Assembly: GCF_000236565.1 (NCBI RefSeq)
Contig: NZ_AHAM01000278.1
Span: 1-52,557, forward strand
DNA from: Mesorhizobium alhagi CCNWXJ12-2
Lineage (GTDB): Bacteria; Pseudomonadota; Alphaproteobacteria; Rhizobiales; Rhizobiaceae
DNA length: 52,557 nt
Direction of reading: 5' to 3'
Shown here: positions 17,824 through 26,093 of the stretch, in pieces
How positions within the stretch are numbered: position 1 is the first letter of the stretch
Layout of the letters: every line of letters begins with the position of its first letter
Position numbers and translations under genes: made by a program
Notes under the pieces: generated by a model
Seen by the model: the letters and a program-made list of their open reading frames with translations, nothing else
Database searches by the model: none
What the model was told of the DNA's origin: nothing

Positions 17824-18004
17824 TCGAAGCAGGAAAGAGCTTTCCTCCATCAACCGCGGAGCAAATTGATTTCGAGGCATCCGACCTGCTAAGGATGGAT
17901 CAGATTGGTCCTGATTTTGCGACATCAGGGCAAAGTGGGGCGATTATCCACGTCATGCAGACGTGGTTTCTCGCGGGCAACAGGAGCAGGCCGAAGCCGT
18001 CGCC

Positions 18005-18490
18005 ATGGCAATCAAGGATGTACAAACCTACATCGACGAACATGGGCTCGTCGAGACGAGTGATGATGAGTCCGAAAAGCCCATCTACCGAAAGCCCGGA
18101 TTTGAAGGGGTCAAAACCTTCAACGAGATGGAGCAGGCGTTCAGCCGGTTCATCCGCGAGCGGCGCGACGCCAACAGGCTGAACCGGGCGCAGATGGGCA
18201 TGATGGTGGGGCTCCATGAGACCATTTTCGCGCGATATGAGCGAGCCTTTTCCAAGCTGCAGGCGACGCGGCTGATCCACCTTTGCGAAATACTTGATTG
18301 CTCGCCGATCGAGATGCTTCATGTCGCGGCTCCGCATTTTTTCGGCGGCAGTCGCCATGAGGCAGACGACAAGCTGAAGCTGATCATGCGCATTTTGAAC
18401 ATGCCTCCTGCCACCGCTTCCAATCTGCTCAACCTTGTCGAGGGGCTTGTGCGCGACAGCACACACGGCGACAGGCAAAAAGAACGGTAG
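18005..18490 (+). CDS. XRE-like helix-turn-helix transcriptional regulator
   Basis: A 161-residue protein with a polar N-terminus and a central HTH of the Cro/CI type, about residues 45-105 (FIRERRDANRLNRAQMGMMVGLHETIFARYE ... LCEILDCSPIEMLHV). The C-terminal 40 residues are helical. It probably controls transfer or maintenance genes nearby. The ATG at 18005 is chosen; an in-frame GTG at 17963 would add 14 residues. The 180-base gap after the RHH gene shows no clear terminator. The target is unknown. Confidence 0.7.
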   Translation: MAIKDVQTYIDEHGLVETSDDESEKPIYRKPGFEGVKTFNEMEQAFSRFIRERRDANRLNRAQMGMMVGLHETIFARYERAFSKLQATRLIHLCEILDCSPIEMLHVAAPHFFGGSRHEADDKLKLIMRILNMPPATASNLLNLVEGLVRDSTHGDRQKER

Positions 18491-18718
18491 ACGGGTTTAG
18501 ATCGCCACCGGCGTTGATTCACTGTTTTCCATGCAGGACGACATGGCCCTCGCGGCTGTGTAGTGGCCGCTCTTAGGCCATATCCGGGGGCCCGCCGATG
18601 GTGACGGCGAACCTCGACCGAGATCTGCCCCCTTCCATAACTGCCGTGAATCGATTGGCGCTTATTGATTCAAAACATGCGTTGGACGGCAGAGCGCGCG
18701 CCGGTGAAAAGTCCAGGA

Positions 18719-18967
18719 ATGAGCGAACCTCCCGGACCGCGATTTTTCCGTCGCATCGATCCCGCGCGCAATATGGCGCGGTTCTACGTGGTGATGTTGC
18801 AGCCGACCCTCTTTGGCGAGATGGCCGTTGTGCGCCAGTGGGGACGCATCGGCACGCGCGGCCGTGAGAAGACGGAGTATTTTAGAGGCGATGCAGAGGC
18901 GATCTCAGCGGCCACAAGGCTTGCTGAACGCAAGATGCGACGCGGCTATGCAGACCTGCGCGACTGA
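18719..18967 (+). CDS. WGR-domain protein
   Basis: An 82-residue protein made up almost entirely of a WGR domain: FFRRIDPARNMARFYVVMLQPTLFG, then VRQWGRIGTRGREK with the diagnostic Trp-Gly-Arg, then a helix (AAERKMRRGYADLR-type end). WGR domains bind nucleic acid in PARPs and other proteins. Short stand-alone versions are frequent on rhizobial plasmids. The start at 18719 is preferred for length. An in-frame codon at 18665 would add 18 residues. It is monocistronic, between the HTH gene and the broken DUF2958 gene on the other strand. Confidence 0.82.
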   Translation: MSEPPGPRFFRRIDPARNMARFYVVMLQPTLFGEMAVVRQWGRIGTRGREKTEYFRGDAEAISAATRLAERKMRRGYADLRD

Positions 18968-19053
18968 CCCCGACATCAAATGCAAATGGGATATCGGATC
19001 CCAAAAAGGAGCCAGAGCATTGGACGACATAATCTCAGCGCTATGACGCGGAG

Positions 19054-19096
19054 CGGCTTAATCCGATTCGGTTTATGTTGGATTCGACATAAGCCG
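19054..19096. repeat. Nested inverted repeats at a gene-truncation junction
   Basis: CGGCTTA (19054-19060) is inverted at 19090-19096 (TAAGCCG). Inside the same span TTATGT (19073-19078) pairs with ACATAA (19087-19092), and GATTCG occurs twice as a direct repeat. The structure sits exactly where the DUF2958 coding homology ends, so it may be the end of a mobile element or a recombination site. The family is not identified. Confidence 0.4.
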
Positions 19097-19263
19097 AAGA
19101 GCACGAATGGGTCTTCGGGGTCGGCCGAGACGATCAGCCATGAAGCAGATGCATCGGGCGTGAAGAACTTGACGACCGGCATGGAGTCGAAATCGGCATC
19201 CTGTCGGTACCGTGAGCCATTCTCCAGCAGAGTGGCGCGGATGTCGTCGGTGACGAGTTCCAC
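19083..19263 (-). pseudogene. 3'-truncated DUF2958-type gene
   Basis: A GTG at 19263 preceded by AAAGGAG starts a protein whose first about 58 residues (LVTDDIRATLLENG, MPVVKFFTPDASASW, DPFVLFGLC) match the N-terminal half of DUF2958 proteins. These normally run to about 110 residues. Homology stops after FGLC at the inverted-repeat structure, and the remaining residues to the stop at 18976 are unrelated. The gene has lost its C-terminal half and is probably non-functional. It was first in line after DUF736 on the - strand. Confidence 0.7.
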
Positions 19264-19293
19264 TGTAGGACTCCTTTGTCATTGGCGGCTGAG

Positions 19294-19321
19294 GCCGGCC
19301 CCGCGACATTGCGGGGCCGGC
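19294..19321 (-). terminator. Strong GC hairpin after the DUF736 gene
   Basis: A perfect 11-bp stem (GCCGGCCCCGC / GCGGGGCCGGC) with a six-base loop lies 12 bases past the DUF736 stop. There is no T-run after it on the - strand, so it may act as an mRNA-stabilising stem or an attenuating structure rather than a full intrinsic terminator. Confidence 0.5.
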
Positions 19322-19332
19322 GAGTGCGGCGG

Positions 19333-19656
19333 TCAGGCAGGGTCGTTCCAGAGGATCACTTTCTTCGCGGGATCGCCCCCCGGGGCGGGAGCCACGTTGC
19401 CAAAGATCACACCGATCTCTGGCGCTTCGAGCTTTGTCGAGATGTACTCTTCTCCGGTCCGCTGCGAGACCCGGTTCCAGGCGGCGCCCATCTCGAAGCC
19501 GTTGCGGCGATTGACGATGCGGTAGTCGGGCGCGTTGTCGCTCGACTTCTGGTCGTTCGGGACGATGGCGATCGAGGCGCTGACGCGCAGCGTCGCAAAC
19601 ACGCCCTCCAGAGTGCCATCCTGCTTCTGCGTGAGGGTTGCGATCGTGGTGGCCAT
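19333..19656 (-). CDS. DUF736 family protein
   Basis: A 107-residue protein with the DUF736 pattern: MATTIATLTQKQDGTLEG at the start, a beta-rich middle (NAPDYRIVNRRNGFEMGAAW) and SRQRTG-type turns before EYISTKLEAPEIG. The family is widespread on alphaproteobacterial plasmids and ICEs, next to DUF2493 and toprim genes. Its biochemical role is unknown. The start has a good AGGAG at 19668-19672. It is part of a leftward accessory operon (toprim, DUF2493, DUF736, DUF2958), several members of which are broken here. Confidence 0.88.
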   Translation of the reverse strand: MATTIATLTQKQDGTLEGVFATLRVSASIAIVPNDQKSSDNAPDYRIVNRRNGFEMGAAWNRVSQRTGEEYISTKLEAPEIGVIFGNVAPAPGGDPAKKVILWNDPA

Positions 19657-20266
19657 GGTATTTCTCCTATCGGTTGCATCGGGACCATTCCCGATGGCGC
19701 CGCAGGAGAGGGCCGCCCACCGCGGTCACCGAGCGCAGCGAGGGGAACCCCCTTGCGGGGTTGGCCGCTAGGCGGGCGGGCTTCTACAAAGGCGACATGA
19801 AAAGGGAATGGTCCGGGTGCGGCCGATCCAGGAGCGGACGCCAAGGCCACCTGGCAAGCTCACCGAAGCAAGCTCACCGAAGCTGTGTCCGAACGCGGCG
19901 GCTTGCGCCACGTCGGCCGTCAGCGCCTCGATCGCCAGCGTCACGACCAGACTCCACAAGCGTGGGCATGCGCTCGCCTGCCGCATCTACAACCGCCCCA
20001 TTGATGGAGACAACTCGGCTGGAACCGGGTCTCGCAGCGGATGGGAAAAGGAGGCCGCCGGGCCGGCAAGCGATGGGAATCTGGGCTTCGGCAATTTGGC
20101 TCTTGCTCTGGACGGAGACCATTTCCGATTGGCGCCTATCGACAGAGATTGACGCATTCTGATAGCCGTATCCGCCGCCCCGCATGACCGCGGGGTCGAT
20201 CTGTGCGTCCGGCGCCGGGCCCTCCAAGCGGAAAATGTCTCCGCGACCCTTTCGGGCGATTTTTCA
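19657..20266. other. Region without a supportable gene; contains a tandem duplication
   Basis: About 600 bases between the DUF736 start and a small - strand frame. Several frames stay open in this GC-rich stretch, but none shows a recognisable domain or consistent coding character. A perfect 14-base tandem duplication (CAAGCTCACCGAAG) occurs at 19855-19868 and 19869-19882. The region may be a decayed accessory gene. Confidence 0.4.
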
Positions 20267-20428
20267 TCATGACTGGCTTGCAGAAACGGCGAGCGCGTCC
20301 TGATAGGGATAGGATGAGCCGTCGATTCTGTCGCAATCGGGCTCATCGACGACGGCCCAGTTCGGCCCGCGCTTGCTCAATACGCGGTGCGTCTCGAAAG
20401 CTCGACGGGCTTGCTGTTGTGCGACCAC
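20267..20428 (-). CDS. Possible small protein of unknown function
   Basis: After the DUF2493 terminator, a - strand frame reads as a plausible small protein of 53 residues from a GTG at 20428, with a mixed composition (SKRGPNWAVVDEPDCDRIDG, SYPYQDALAV). The Trp/Asp/Tyr content is more protein-like than the surrounding frames. The same frame is open further upstream through the terminator and DUF2493 gene, but without a start codon. It may also be the 3' remnant of a larger gene. No family recognised. Confidence 0.28.
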   Translation of the reverse strand: MVAQQQARRAFETHRVLSKRGPNWAVVDEPDCDRIDGSSYPYQDALAVSASQS

Positions 20429-20482
20429 AGCTCGTTGCGTCAGTCCCGTGCGATCGCGAGCATCGGCGAACCGATGCTCCGC

Positions 20483-20507
20483 AAAAAAGCGGCGCTTATG
20501 CGCCGCT
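20483..20507 (-). terminator. Intrinsic terminator of the DUF2493 gene
   Basis: An 8-bp perfect stem (AGCGGCGC/GCGCCGCT) with loop ATAA as read on the - strand, followed by six Ts. The stop codon TAA of the DUF2493 gene lies in the loop, so coding end and terminator overlap. Confidence 0.85.
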
Positions 20508-21437
20508 CTCCGTGAACCGCCAGATCGGGATGCCAAAGCGGCGGGCCTTGTCGCACAGGTTTTCCGTGATGCCGGAGCCGGGGAAGGCAATGATGCCTGC
20601 CGGCATGACCGACAGCAGCTGGTCGTTGCGCCGGAACGGCGCCGCCTTGGCGTGCCGGTTCCAGTCCGGCTTGAAGGCGATCTGCGTGGCGCCGCGGGCT
20701 TCGGCCCAGCAGGCTGCGATGCGCTCGGCGCCACGCGGGCTGCCACCGTGGAGAAGAACCATGTCGGGATGCTTCTCGCGCGCCCTGTCGAGCGCGGCCC
20801 AGATCAGCTCGTGGTCGTTAAAGTCCATGCCGCCCGCGAAAGCAATCTTCGTGCCGGCCGGCAGCAGAACCTCTGTCTCGGCGCGGCGGCGGGCGGCGAG
20901 AAAGTCGCGACTGTCGATAACCGCCGCCGTCACGTTCGCGTGGTTGACCTTCGAGCCGGTACGCGGCCGCCATGCGGAGCCGGTGTGCGCCTTGAACAGG
21001 TCGGCCGCCATATCGCGCATGAACTCGAACGCGTTGCGGCGGTCGACAAGAGTGAGGCCTTCTTGCGTGAGCCGCTCCAGCTCGACGGACTTAACTTCGG
21101 TCCCGTCCTGCTCACGCTGGCTGTCGCGCTGGGCGTCCTCATTGCGGTCGAGGTCGCGGGTGATGCGGTCGCCTGCGCGATGGAAGAGATTGACGAACGA
21201 CCAGAGCAGATCATCGAGGTCGGGCTCGAGACGCGTGTTGCCCAACATGCCGGCGAAGGTCTCGAATGCAGCTGCAAGTGCGTCGCTGAGCGCCGTCTCG
21301 TCCGGCAGCGGCCGCGGGTCCGGGTCGTCCTGGTGAAAGCGGTGGCCGTACAGCTGCATCTCGATGACGACGCGCTCGGTTGGGGACGAGGCGTGGTGGG
21401 GCTCGTAGCTGTCGTCGAATGGAAGATCGAGGTTCAT
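20496..21437 (-). CDS. DUF2493 domain protein
   Basis: A 313-residue protein. The N-terminal 180 residues are polar and helical, with a Glu/Asp/Arg-rich stretch. The C-terminal 120 residues carry the DUF2493 (SLOG-like Rossmann) domain: KIAFAGGMDFNDHELIWAAL, then MVLLHGGSPRGAERIAACWA, and GIIAFPGSGITENLCDKARR near the end. SLOG-type folds bind nucleotides or their derivatives. The role on mobile elements is unknown. The ATG at 21437 has GGAG upstream, and longer open frames upstream are not supported. It ends in an intrinsic terminator. Confidence 0.86.
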   Translation of the reverse strand: MNLDLPFDDSYEPHHASSPTERVVIEMQLYGHRFHQDDPDPRPLPDETALSDALAAAFETFAGMLGNTRLEPDLDDLLWSFVNLFHRAGDRITRDLDRNEDAQRDSQREQDGTEVKSVELERLTQEGLTLVDRRNAFEFMRDMAADLFKAHTGSAWRPRTGSKVNHANVTAAVIDSRDFLAARRRAETEVLLPAGTKIAFAGGMDFNDHELIWAALDRAREKHPDMVLLHGGSPRGAERIAACWAEARGATQIAFKPDWNRHAKAAPFRRNDQLLSVMPAGIIAFPGSGITENLCDKARRFGIPIWRFTESGA

Positions 21438-21698
21438 GGCTTGTCTCCGTCGGGTTGAAGACCGCGCCTTTCGCGGCCTGACGGCGCACCCGTGCCGCGC
21501 GCCGGCTCCGGCGGGCACCGCGAGCAAAGCCGAGCGGCCGAAGCGCAGCGGAGGACGGCGCAGCCGTTGCGGCCGGCGCCGGGGTGTGGCGGGTCGCCTC
21601 TCAGGCAGGCCGCGAGCGCGGTCCCTCCACCCGCCGCGGCCAACCACGAATCGCCGGTTCCGGCGGCGGCGCCCTGCCCCGCGATCCGGTGCCGGGGG
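21438..21698. other. Intergenic, no gene seen
   Basis: About 260 very GC-rich bases between the DUF2493 start and the stop of the decayed toprim gene. All open frames look like artefacts of composition. It probably carries the promoter of the DUF2493 gene. Confidence 0.4.
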
Positions 21699-21990
21699 TC
21701 AGCCGGAGGGCAGATGCAGCCGCGCGTCTTCGGGGGCGAGTTGATCCCGCAGCCATCCCCGCGAGACGCCCTAGCCGCCGCAGGTCTTCGTTGAAGTCGC
21801 CAAGCCGTGGGCAAAGCACGAGCGTGACGACGCCGGCCTCGCCTGCTCGCCGGCGCAGTCGCTCGATGCCGCGCCGCCCAGCGGCATTGCGTCTGCCGCG
21901 ATGTAGAGACGCTCGCAGCCGGGCGGGGAGGATCAGGGCCGCAAGGTGATTGGCCGAGGTTGAGGCGAACGCCACCCAGTTCGACGTGAG
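21699..21990 (-). pseudogene. Decayed toprim/DUF7146 gene (C-terminal part)
   Basis: On the - strand the C-terminal toprim region of the DUF7146-type DNA primase-like proteins can be read in three successive frames: NWVAFASTSANHLAALILPA then ERLYIAAD; then NAAGRRGIERLRRRAGEAG to PRLGDFNEDLRRLG; then WLRDQLAPEDARLHLPSG and a TGA at 21699-21701. Two frameshifts and the missing 5' end (sequence stops being homologous near 21990) make it a pseudogene. It lies at the head of the leftward accessory operon, and its loss marks the border between the transfer region and the stress island. Confidence 0.75.
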
Positions 21991-21999
21991 CCTAGTCGA

Positions 22000-22013
22000 T
22001 TGACGTTGATCAA
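22000..22013. promoter_or_regulatory. FNR/FixK box upstream of usp 1
   Basis: TTGACGTTGATCAA, a perfect TTGA-N6-TCAA palindrome, centred about 65 bases before the universal stress protein start. It is the first of the island's boxes. Confidence 0.8.
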
Positions 22014-22071
22014 ATCGTTCAGGTGAGCCCGATGGTATGGAAGTGCTCGTTAACTGCCACGGAGATCATCA

Positions 22072-22932
22072 ATGCTGCGCAGCATCGTCGTAGCCCTCGA
22101 CGGATCGGCTTCTAGCGTCGAAGCTGGACTGTTGGCGCTTGAACTTGGCAAACGCCACCGCGCTAACGTCGAAGTCCTTGGCATCGTCAATTCGGCATGG
22201 ATCCAGCGTCCTGAGCCGGTTCCGATCGGCGGCATGGCATACAAAAAGGCGCTCGACCTGACATTGCTCAAGGATGCGTCCGATCGCGTCAACGCCGTTC
22301 TCAGGACCTTCAGTGAGCGTGCAAAGGACGCAGACTTCGCCGCCTTTGAAACGAAGAGGGTGGATGGCGATCCACGAATTCAGATCGAGTTCGAAGCAAC
22401 CGCTCATGATTTGGTGGTGGTCGGTCGTAACAGCCTGTTCGACGAGGACGGAGAGCTTTATGAAATGCCGTTGTGCATTGATCGGGTCATTCGAGGCGAA
22501 CCCCGGCCGGTGCTTCTCGTCCCTCCCGACGGCAAACCGGGTGACGTTCTGGCCGCGCCAGTGCTGATTGCCTTCGATGGGAGTCCCGCGGCATCACGGA
22601 CCCTACATATGTTCGCGTTGCTCGGGCTCGCTGCGGAACGGGAGGTCCATGTCCTCACCGTCGACAACAGTTCCGAGGATGCCGCGGTCGCGACCGCTGC
22701 CCGCGCCTGCGCTCTCCTGCGACGGCACGGCGCCAAACAGGTTCATGGAATTGGATTGGGAGATCTTCAAGCCGGTACACCGGCAGAAGCGATTCTTGGG
22801 ACGGCGAAAGCTTTGGGCGCGGGCATGATCGCGATGGGTGCGTACGGGCACAGAGGAATCCGCGAGATCTTCGGCTCCTGTACGCGCGCCGTCCTGGCAA
22901 ATTCGTCCAAGCCCCTGTTTTTGTATCACTAG
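22072..22932 (+). CDS. Universal stress protein, two tandem UspA domains
   Basis: A 286-residue protein with two UspA domains, about residues 1-145 and 160-286. Each domain starts with a strand followed by an Asp that contacts ATP (IVVALDGSASS; VLIAFDGSPAA). The second domain ends with MGAYGHRGIREIFGS, a nucleotide-loop motif one residue shorter than the usual G-x2-G-x9-G-S/T. GGAG lies before the ATG. Usp tandem proteins bind ATP and help in survival during oxygen limitation or starvation. The FNR-type box upstream fits that role. It transcribes rightward, away from the transfer genes. Confidence 0.93.
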   Translation: MLRSIVVALDGSASSVEAGLLALELGKRHRANVEVLGIVNSAWIQRPEPVPIGGMAYKKALDLTLLKDASDRVNAVLRTFSERAKDADFAAFETKRVDGDPRIQIEFEATAHDLVVVGRNSLFDEDGELYEMPLCIDRVIRGEPRPVLLVPPDGKPGDVLAAPVLIAFDGSPAASRTLHMFALLGLAAEREVHVLTVDNSSEDAAVATAARACALLRRHGAKQVHGIGLGDLQAGTPAEAILGTAKALGAGMIAMGAYGHRGIREIFGSCTRAVLANSSKPLFLYH

Positions 22933-23348
22933 TCTTCTTCGACTTGCAACCGACGTCTGCCGTCAAAACTGTGGCGGGATGCACGCGGGAACTGCGGCCG
23001 TCAGCCGCCTTTTAATCCTGCGCGTTGCAAGCCTTTGCGCATGCACGAGCACGAGCGCATCAATTGCCACAACAGGCTGCTGCTTTCATTCTCGATCCTC
23101 AGGACCACAGGGCCTTCGTTCAGGCCAAAGCTAAAGATACCATTGGGACTTTCCGGGATGCGTCGGATTGAAGGGCTTTGAAGCCATGGGCGTGGCAGCT
23201 TTGATTTTGGCCTGATGCATGCAGAAGACGGCCGCCGGCCGGCGATCGCCGAAAATTCCTTGATGTACATAGGAATCCAAGCCCATTTACCAGCTACCGG
23301 GTGGAATGCGCCTGAGATGGAACACAGAAACCAAACCGGACAACGCCG
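22933..23348. pseudogene. Gap holding a glucoamylase-family C-terminal remnant (- strand)
   Basis: Between usp 1 and the cardiolipin synthase no intact gene is seen. On the - strand, about 23160 down to 23001, one frame reads FSFGLNEGPVVLRIENESS then LLWQLMRSC and GLQRAGLKGG. This resembles the C-terminus of large glucoamylase/DUF3131-type proteins (usual form GLNEGPVVLMIEN, ending RAGFTGGWL). A few upstream residues (KPFNPTHPG) fit in another frame. Everything N-terminal is missing. There is no FNR box here. Confidence 0.5.
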
Positions 23349-24785
23349 ATGGTGTTCACTGGGGTCGAAGCTTGGGCGATAGTCTATTTGGCCTTCGAAT
23401 GGGCGATCCGCCTAGTGATGATTGTCATCGTGCCCTTGCGGCGTTCTCCTGAGGCCGCACGGAGCTGGCTCCTACTGGTATTTTTCCTGCCAATCCCTGC
23501 GCTTCTAATCTACCTTCTTCTTGGAAGACCTACTTACCCCCGGTGGCGCCGCGAACGTTTCCTCAGGCTGCCGAAAATTCTCGCGGCTGCATCCAAAGAG
23601 ATTGCCCATTCGCGCTTCTGCCGCCGTCCCGACCTCCCGAGAAACTTGGTAGGGCCGGCGCTTTTGATCGAAAAACTTGGGCAATTCCCCACACTCGCCG
23701 GAAACGACGTCGAACTTCTCTCCGAATACGATGACGTGATCGACCGAATGATTGGTGACATTGAGGAGGCACAGCAAACGGTGCATCTTCTGTTCTACAT
23801 CTTTGCCGATGACGAGACCGGCCGGCGCGTTATGGACGCGCTGGACCGGGCCGCGCGACGAGGAGTCAACTGCCGGGTTCTGATCGATGCCATTGGCTCC
23901 CGGCCATGGGCGCAACGCGTGGCGAAGCGGCTCGCCTCTGCCGGCGTGGAGGTTCGGCTCGCCTTACGGGTCGGAATTTTCCGACGCAGGTCGGCACGCG
24001 CAGATCTGCGCAATCATCGCAAGATTGCCGTCATCGACAGCCGTATCGGCTACGTGGGATCCCAAAACATCGCCAATGCAGATTTTCGCACGGGTATCGT
24101 GAATGAAGAGCTGGTCGCCCGCGTCTCCGGTCCAGTCACGACCGAACTCCAAGCAGTCTTTATCGCCGACTGGTTCTTGGAAGCCGATGAGGAACTGGAC
24201 GCGCCAGCCCTATTCCCTCACCATCCACCCGACGCTGGGGTCATGGCACAGGTTCTTCCCAGCGGTCCCGACTACCCGGATGCCGGAATCGGACACTTGA
24301 TCGTCGCGCTGGTTCACGGCGCGCGCGAGCGTGTCGTCATCACGACACCTTATTTCGTCCCGGACGAGGCACTCGTGCAAGCCCTCAAGACGGCGGTGCT
24401 GCGCGGCGTCGAGGTGCACTTGGTCGTTTCGCACCTGACTGATCAGTATCTGGTGCGTTTTGCGCAGCAATCATATTATTCCGAACTTCTCTTGGCCGGT
24501 ATCAAAGTGCTCCTGTACAAAGGACGTTTTTTGCACGCCAAGCACATGACATTTGACGATGAGATCGCGCTTCTGGGCTCCAGCAACGTCGATATCCGAT
24601 CTTTTGTCCTCAATGCCGAAGTGACTTTCGTCGCTTTTGACCGAGGTGTCGTGAAGCGCCTGCAAAGCGTGCAAAACTGCTATTTCGGCGCTAGCACGGC
24701 CCTGACAGTCGACGCTTGGGAAAACCGCACGATTGTTCGCAGGATCTGCGAGAACTTGGCTCGACTGGCAAGTCCTCTCCTGTAG
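23349..24785 (+). CDS. cls: Cardiolipin synthase (phospholipase D superfamily)
   Basis: A 478-residue membrane enzyme that joins two phosphatidylglycerols into cardiolipin. Two N-terminal transmembrane helices (about residues 8-30 and 40-60) precede two PLD domains with HxKx4D motifs: NHRKIAVID (about 225) followed by GSQN, and LHAKHMTFDDE (about 395) followed by GSSN. Length agrees with ClsA. No FNR box was found in front of it, so unlike its neighbours it may be constitutive or controlled otherwise. It faces the CBS gene tail to tail. Confidence 0.92.
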   Translation: MVFTGVEAWAIVYLAFEWAIRLVMIVIVPLRRSPEAARSWLLLVFFLPIPALLIYLLLGRPTYPRWRRERFLRLPKILAAASKEIAHSRFCRRPDLPRNLVGPALLIEKLGQFPTLAGNDVELLSEYDDVIDRMIGDIEEAQQTVHLLFYIFADDETGRRVMDALDRAARRGVNCRVLIDAIGSRPWAQRVAKRLASAGVEVRLALRVGIFRRRSARADLRNHRKIAVIDSRIGYVGSQNIANADFRTGIVNEELVARVSGPVTTELQAVFIADWFLEADEELDAPALFPHHPPDAGVMAQVLPSGPDYPDAGIGHLIVALVHGARERVVITTPYFVPDEALVQALKTAVLRGVEVHLVVSHLTDQYLVRFAQQSYYSELLLAGIKVLLYKGRFLHAKHMTFDDEIALLGSSNVDIRSFVLNAEVTFVAFDRGVVKRLQSVQNCYFGASTALTVDAWENRTIVRRICENLARLASPLL

Positions 24786-25007
24786 ATGACATGTGGCCCA
24801 CCTGTGTGGTCAATGTCGTCGACCTATGACGCTGCAGGCAAAGAAGATTCATCCGCATGGCCTCTCTGACCTGGATAGGACGCTAGCGCAAGGCCGGTAG
24901 CGGGGAGGCCTGCGCGGCCAGATGATCGCGGCTGGCGGAGGTGCTCACAATGTCACTACGGCTGGTTTCCGACGGATGTATCCCATAGGTTGACGGCCTG
25001 TGGAGAG

Positions 25008-25670
25008 TTAGCCGACCGATAGGTGGTCGAATACACCTTTGACGCCTCTGACGCCCTCGGCAACCACGCGGGCAGCATCCCGTTCGCTCTGCGAGGAGAC
25101 TACTCCCGAAAAATGGACCAGACCGTCGCTGACGGTGAGAATTAGGCTGTTTCCCTCCACGCCGGCGTCGTCTCGCAAGCGTGTAAGAATGCTGCGTCGG
25201 ATGGCATTGTCGCCGGACGCCGTGTCGTCAGTTTTGGCCTTAACCAAAACACGCAGGAGATCGGCACGGCTGACGATTCCAATTAGATGCGTTCCTCTCA
25301 TCACCGGCACGCACTTGATGCCGCGCTCTGTCATGAGGTCCGCTATCTGGGTTAGCGAAGTTCCCTCGTCCACAACAACGGGATCCGCAGTCATTACGTC
25401 CGCCACTTTCCAGCTGTGGCTTTTCACGTAAGCGCGCGCGCTGTCCTCGCTCGTGGTGAATTGCCGACCAATGGGCGCGAGCGCCTGGACACCGAGTTCC
25501 GACCGGCGCATCAGGTCGCCCTCGGTCACGATGCCCACCACGCGGCCATTGTCGTCAAGCACGGGCAGGCCGCTGATCCGATGATCCAACATGAGTTGCG
25601 CCGCATGCCTCACGCTGTGGTTAGGCGAAACGGAAACCACATCCGCGGTCATGACATATTCTGCTTTCAT
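25008..25670 (-). CDS. CBS-pair protein with C-terminal BON domain
   Basis: A 220-residue cytosolic protein. Two CBS motifs (about residues 5-60 with VMTADVVSVSP and GLPVLDDNGRVVGIVTEGDL; about 90-145 with VMTADPVVVDEG and CVPVMRGTHLIGIVSRADL) form a nucleotide-sensing Bateman module. The C-terminal 65 residues form a BON domain (GLVHFSGVVSSQSERDAA). CBS proteins sense adenine nucleotides. The mycobacterial Hrp1 (CBS only) is one of the most hypoxia-induced proteins. An FNR-type box lies about 190 bases upstream at 25862. Confidence 0.92.
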   Translation of the reverse strand: MKAEYVMTADVVSVSPNHSVRHAAQLMLDHRISGLPVLDDNGRVVGIVTEGDLMRRSELGVQALAPIGRQFTTSEDSARAYVKSHSWKVADVMTADPVVVDEGTSLTQIADLMTERGIKCVPVMRGTHLIGIVSRADLLRVLVKAKTDDTASGDNAIRRSILTRLRDDAGVEGNSLILTVSDGLVHFSGVVSSQSERDAARVVAEGVRGVKGVFDHLSVG

Positions 25671-26093
25671 CTGCCTCTCATATGCTCAGTTAGAGGTACT
25701 GGGGTGGCGCCTGACGGCAGTTTGGCATCTGAAGAAGATCCAGAGATCGGTCCAACAGCTCTCGCAAACGAACGGCTTACGCGTCGGGTCAATATCGGCT
25801 CGTCTCGGCGCCGCTGCGAGCCCCGATTGGCGTTATGATAGAGCAGGTAAACGAGCCTTCTTTGAGCCAGATCAAGTTGCCGGCCCGAAACTAGTCCATG
25901 GAGTGTCTTTGCTCGCCCGAACGATGAACCCGGCGACAAGCAGCAGCCAATCCTGAGATATGCCGAGCAAAAAGGCCGCGCTTCCTCCAACAGCCGTCCA
26001 TAGAAATGGAACCGCAACCAGCCTTTTACGGTCTTGCCCTTAGCGCCACATCCACTGAGCGCGGCGCCGTCCCGTTCAAACCAATGCCGATCG
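25671..26093. other. Intergenic region between the CBS gene and usp 2
   Basis: About 420 bases without a gene. The only clear element is the FNR box at 25862-25875. Short open frames on both strands show no domain. Confidence 0.5.
25862..25875. promoter_or_regulatory. FNR/FixK box upstream of the CBS gene
   Basis: TTGAGCCAGATCAA (TTGA-N6-TCAA), about 190 bases before the leftward CBS/BON gene. The distance implies a long leader. Confidence 0.62.

Noticed and set aside
20203-21458. Long open frames on the + strand over DUF2493
   Set aside because: They are antisense to the DUF2493 gene, which has the right start, domain and terminator.
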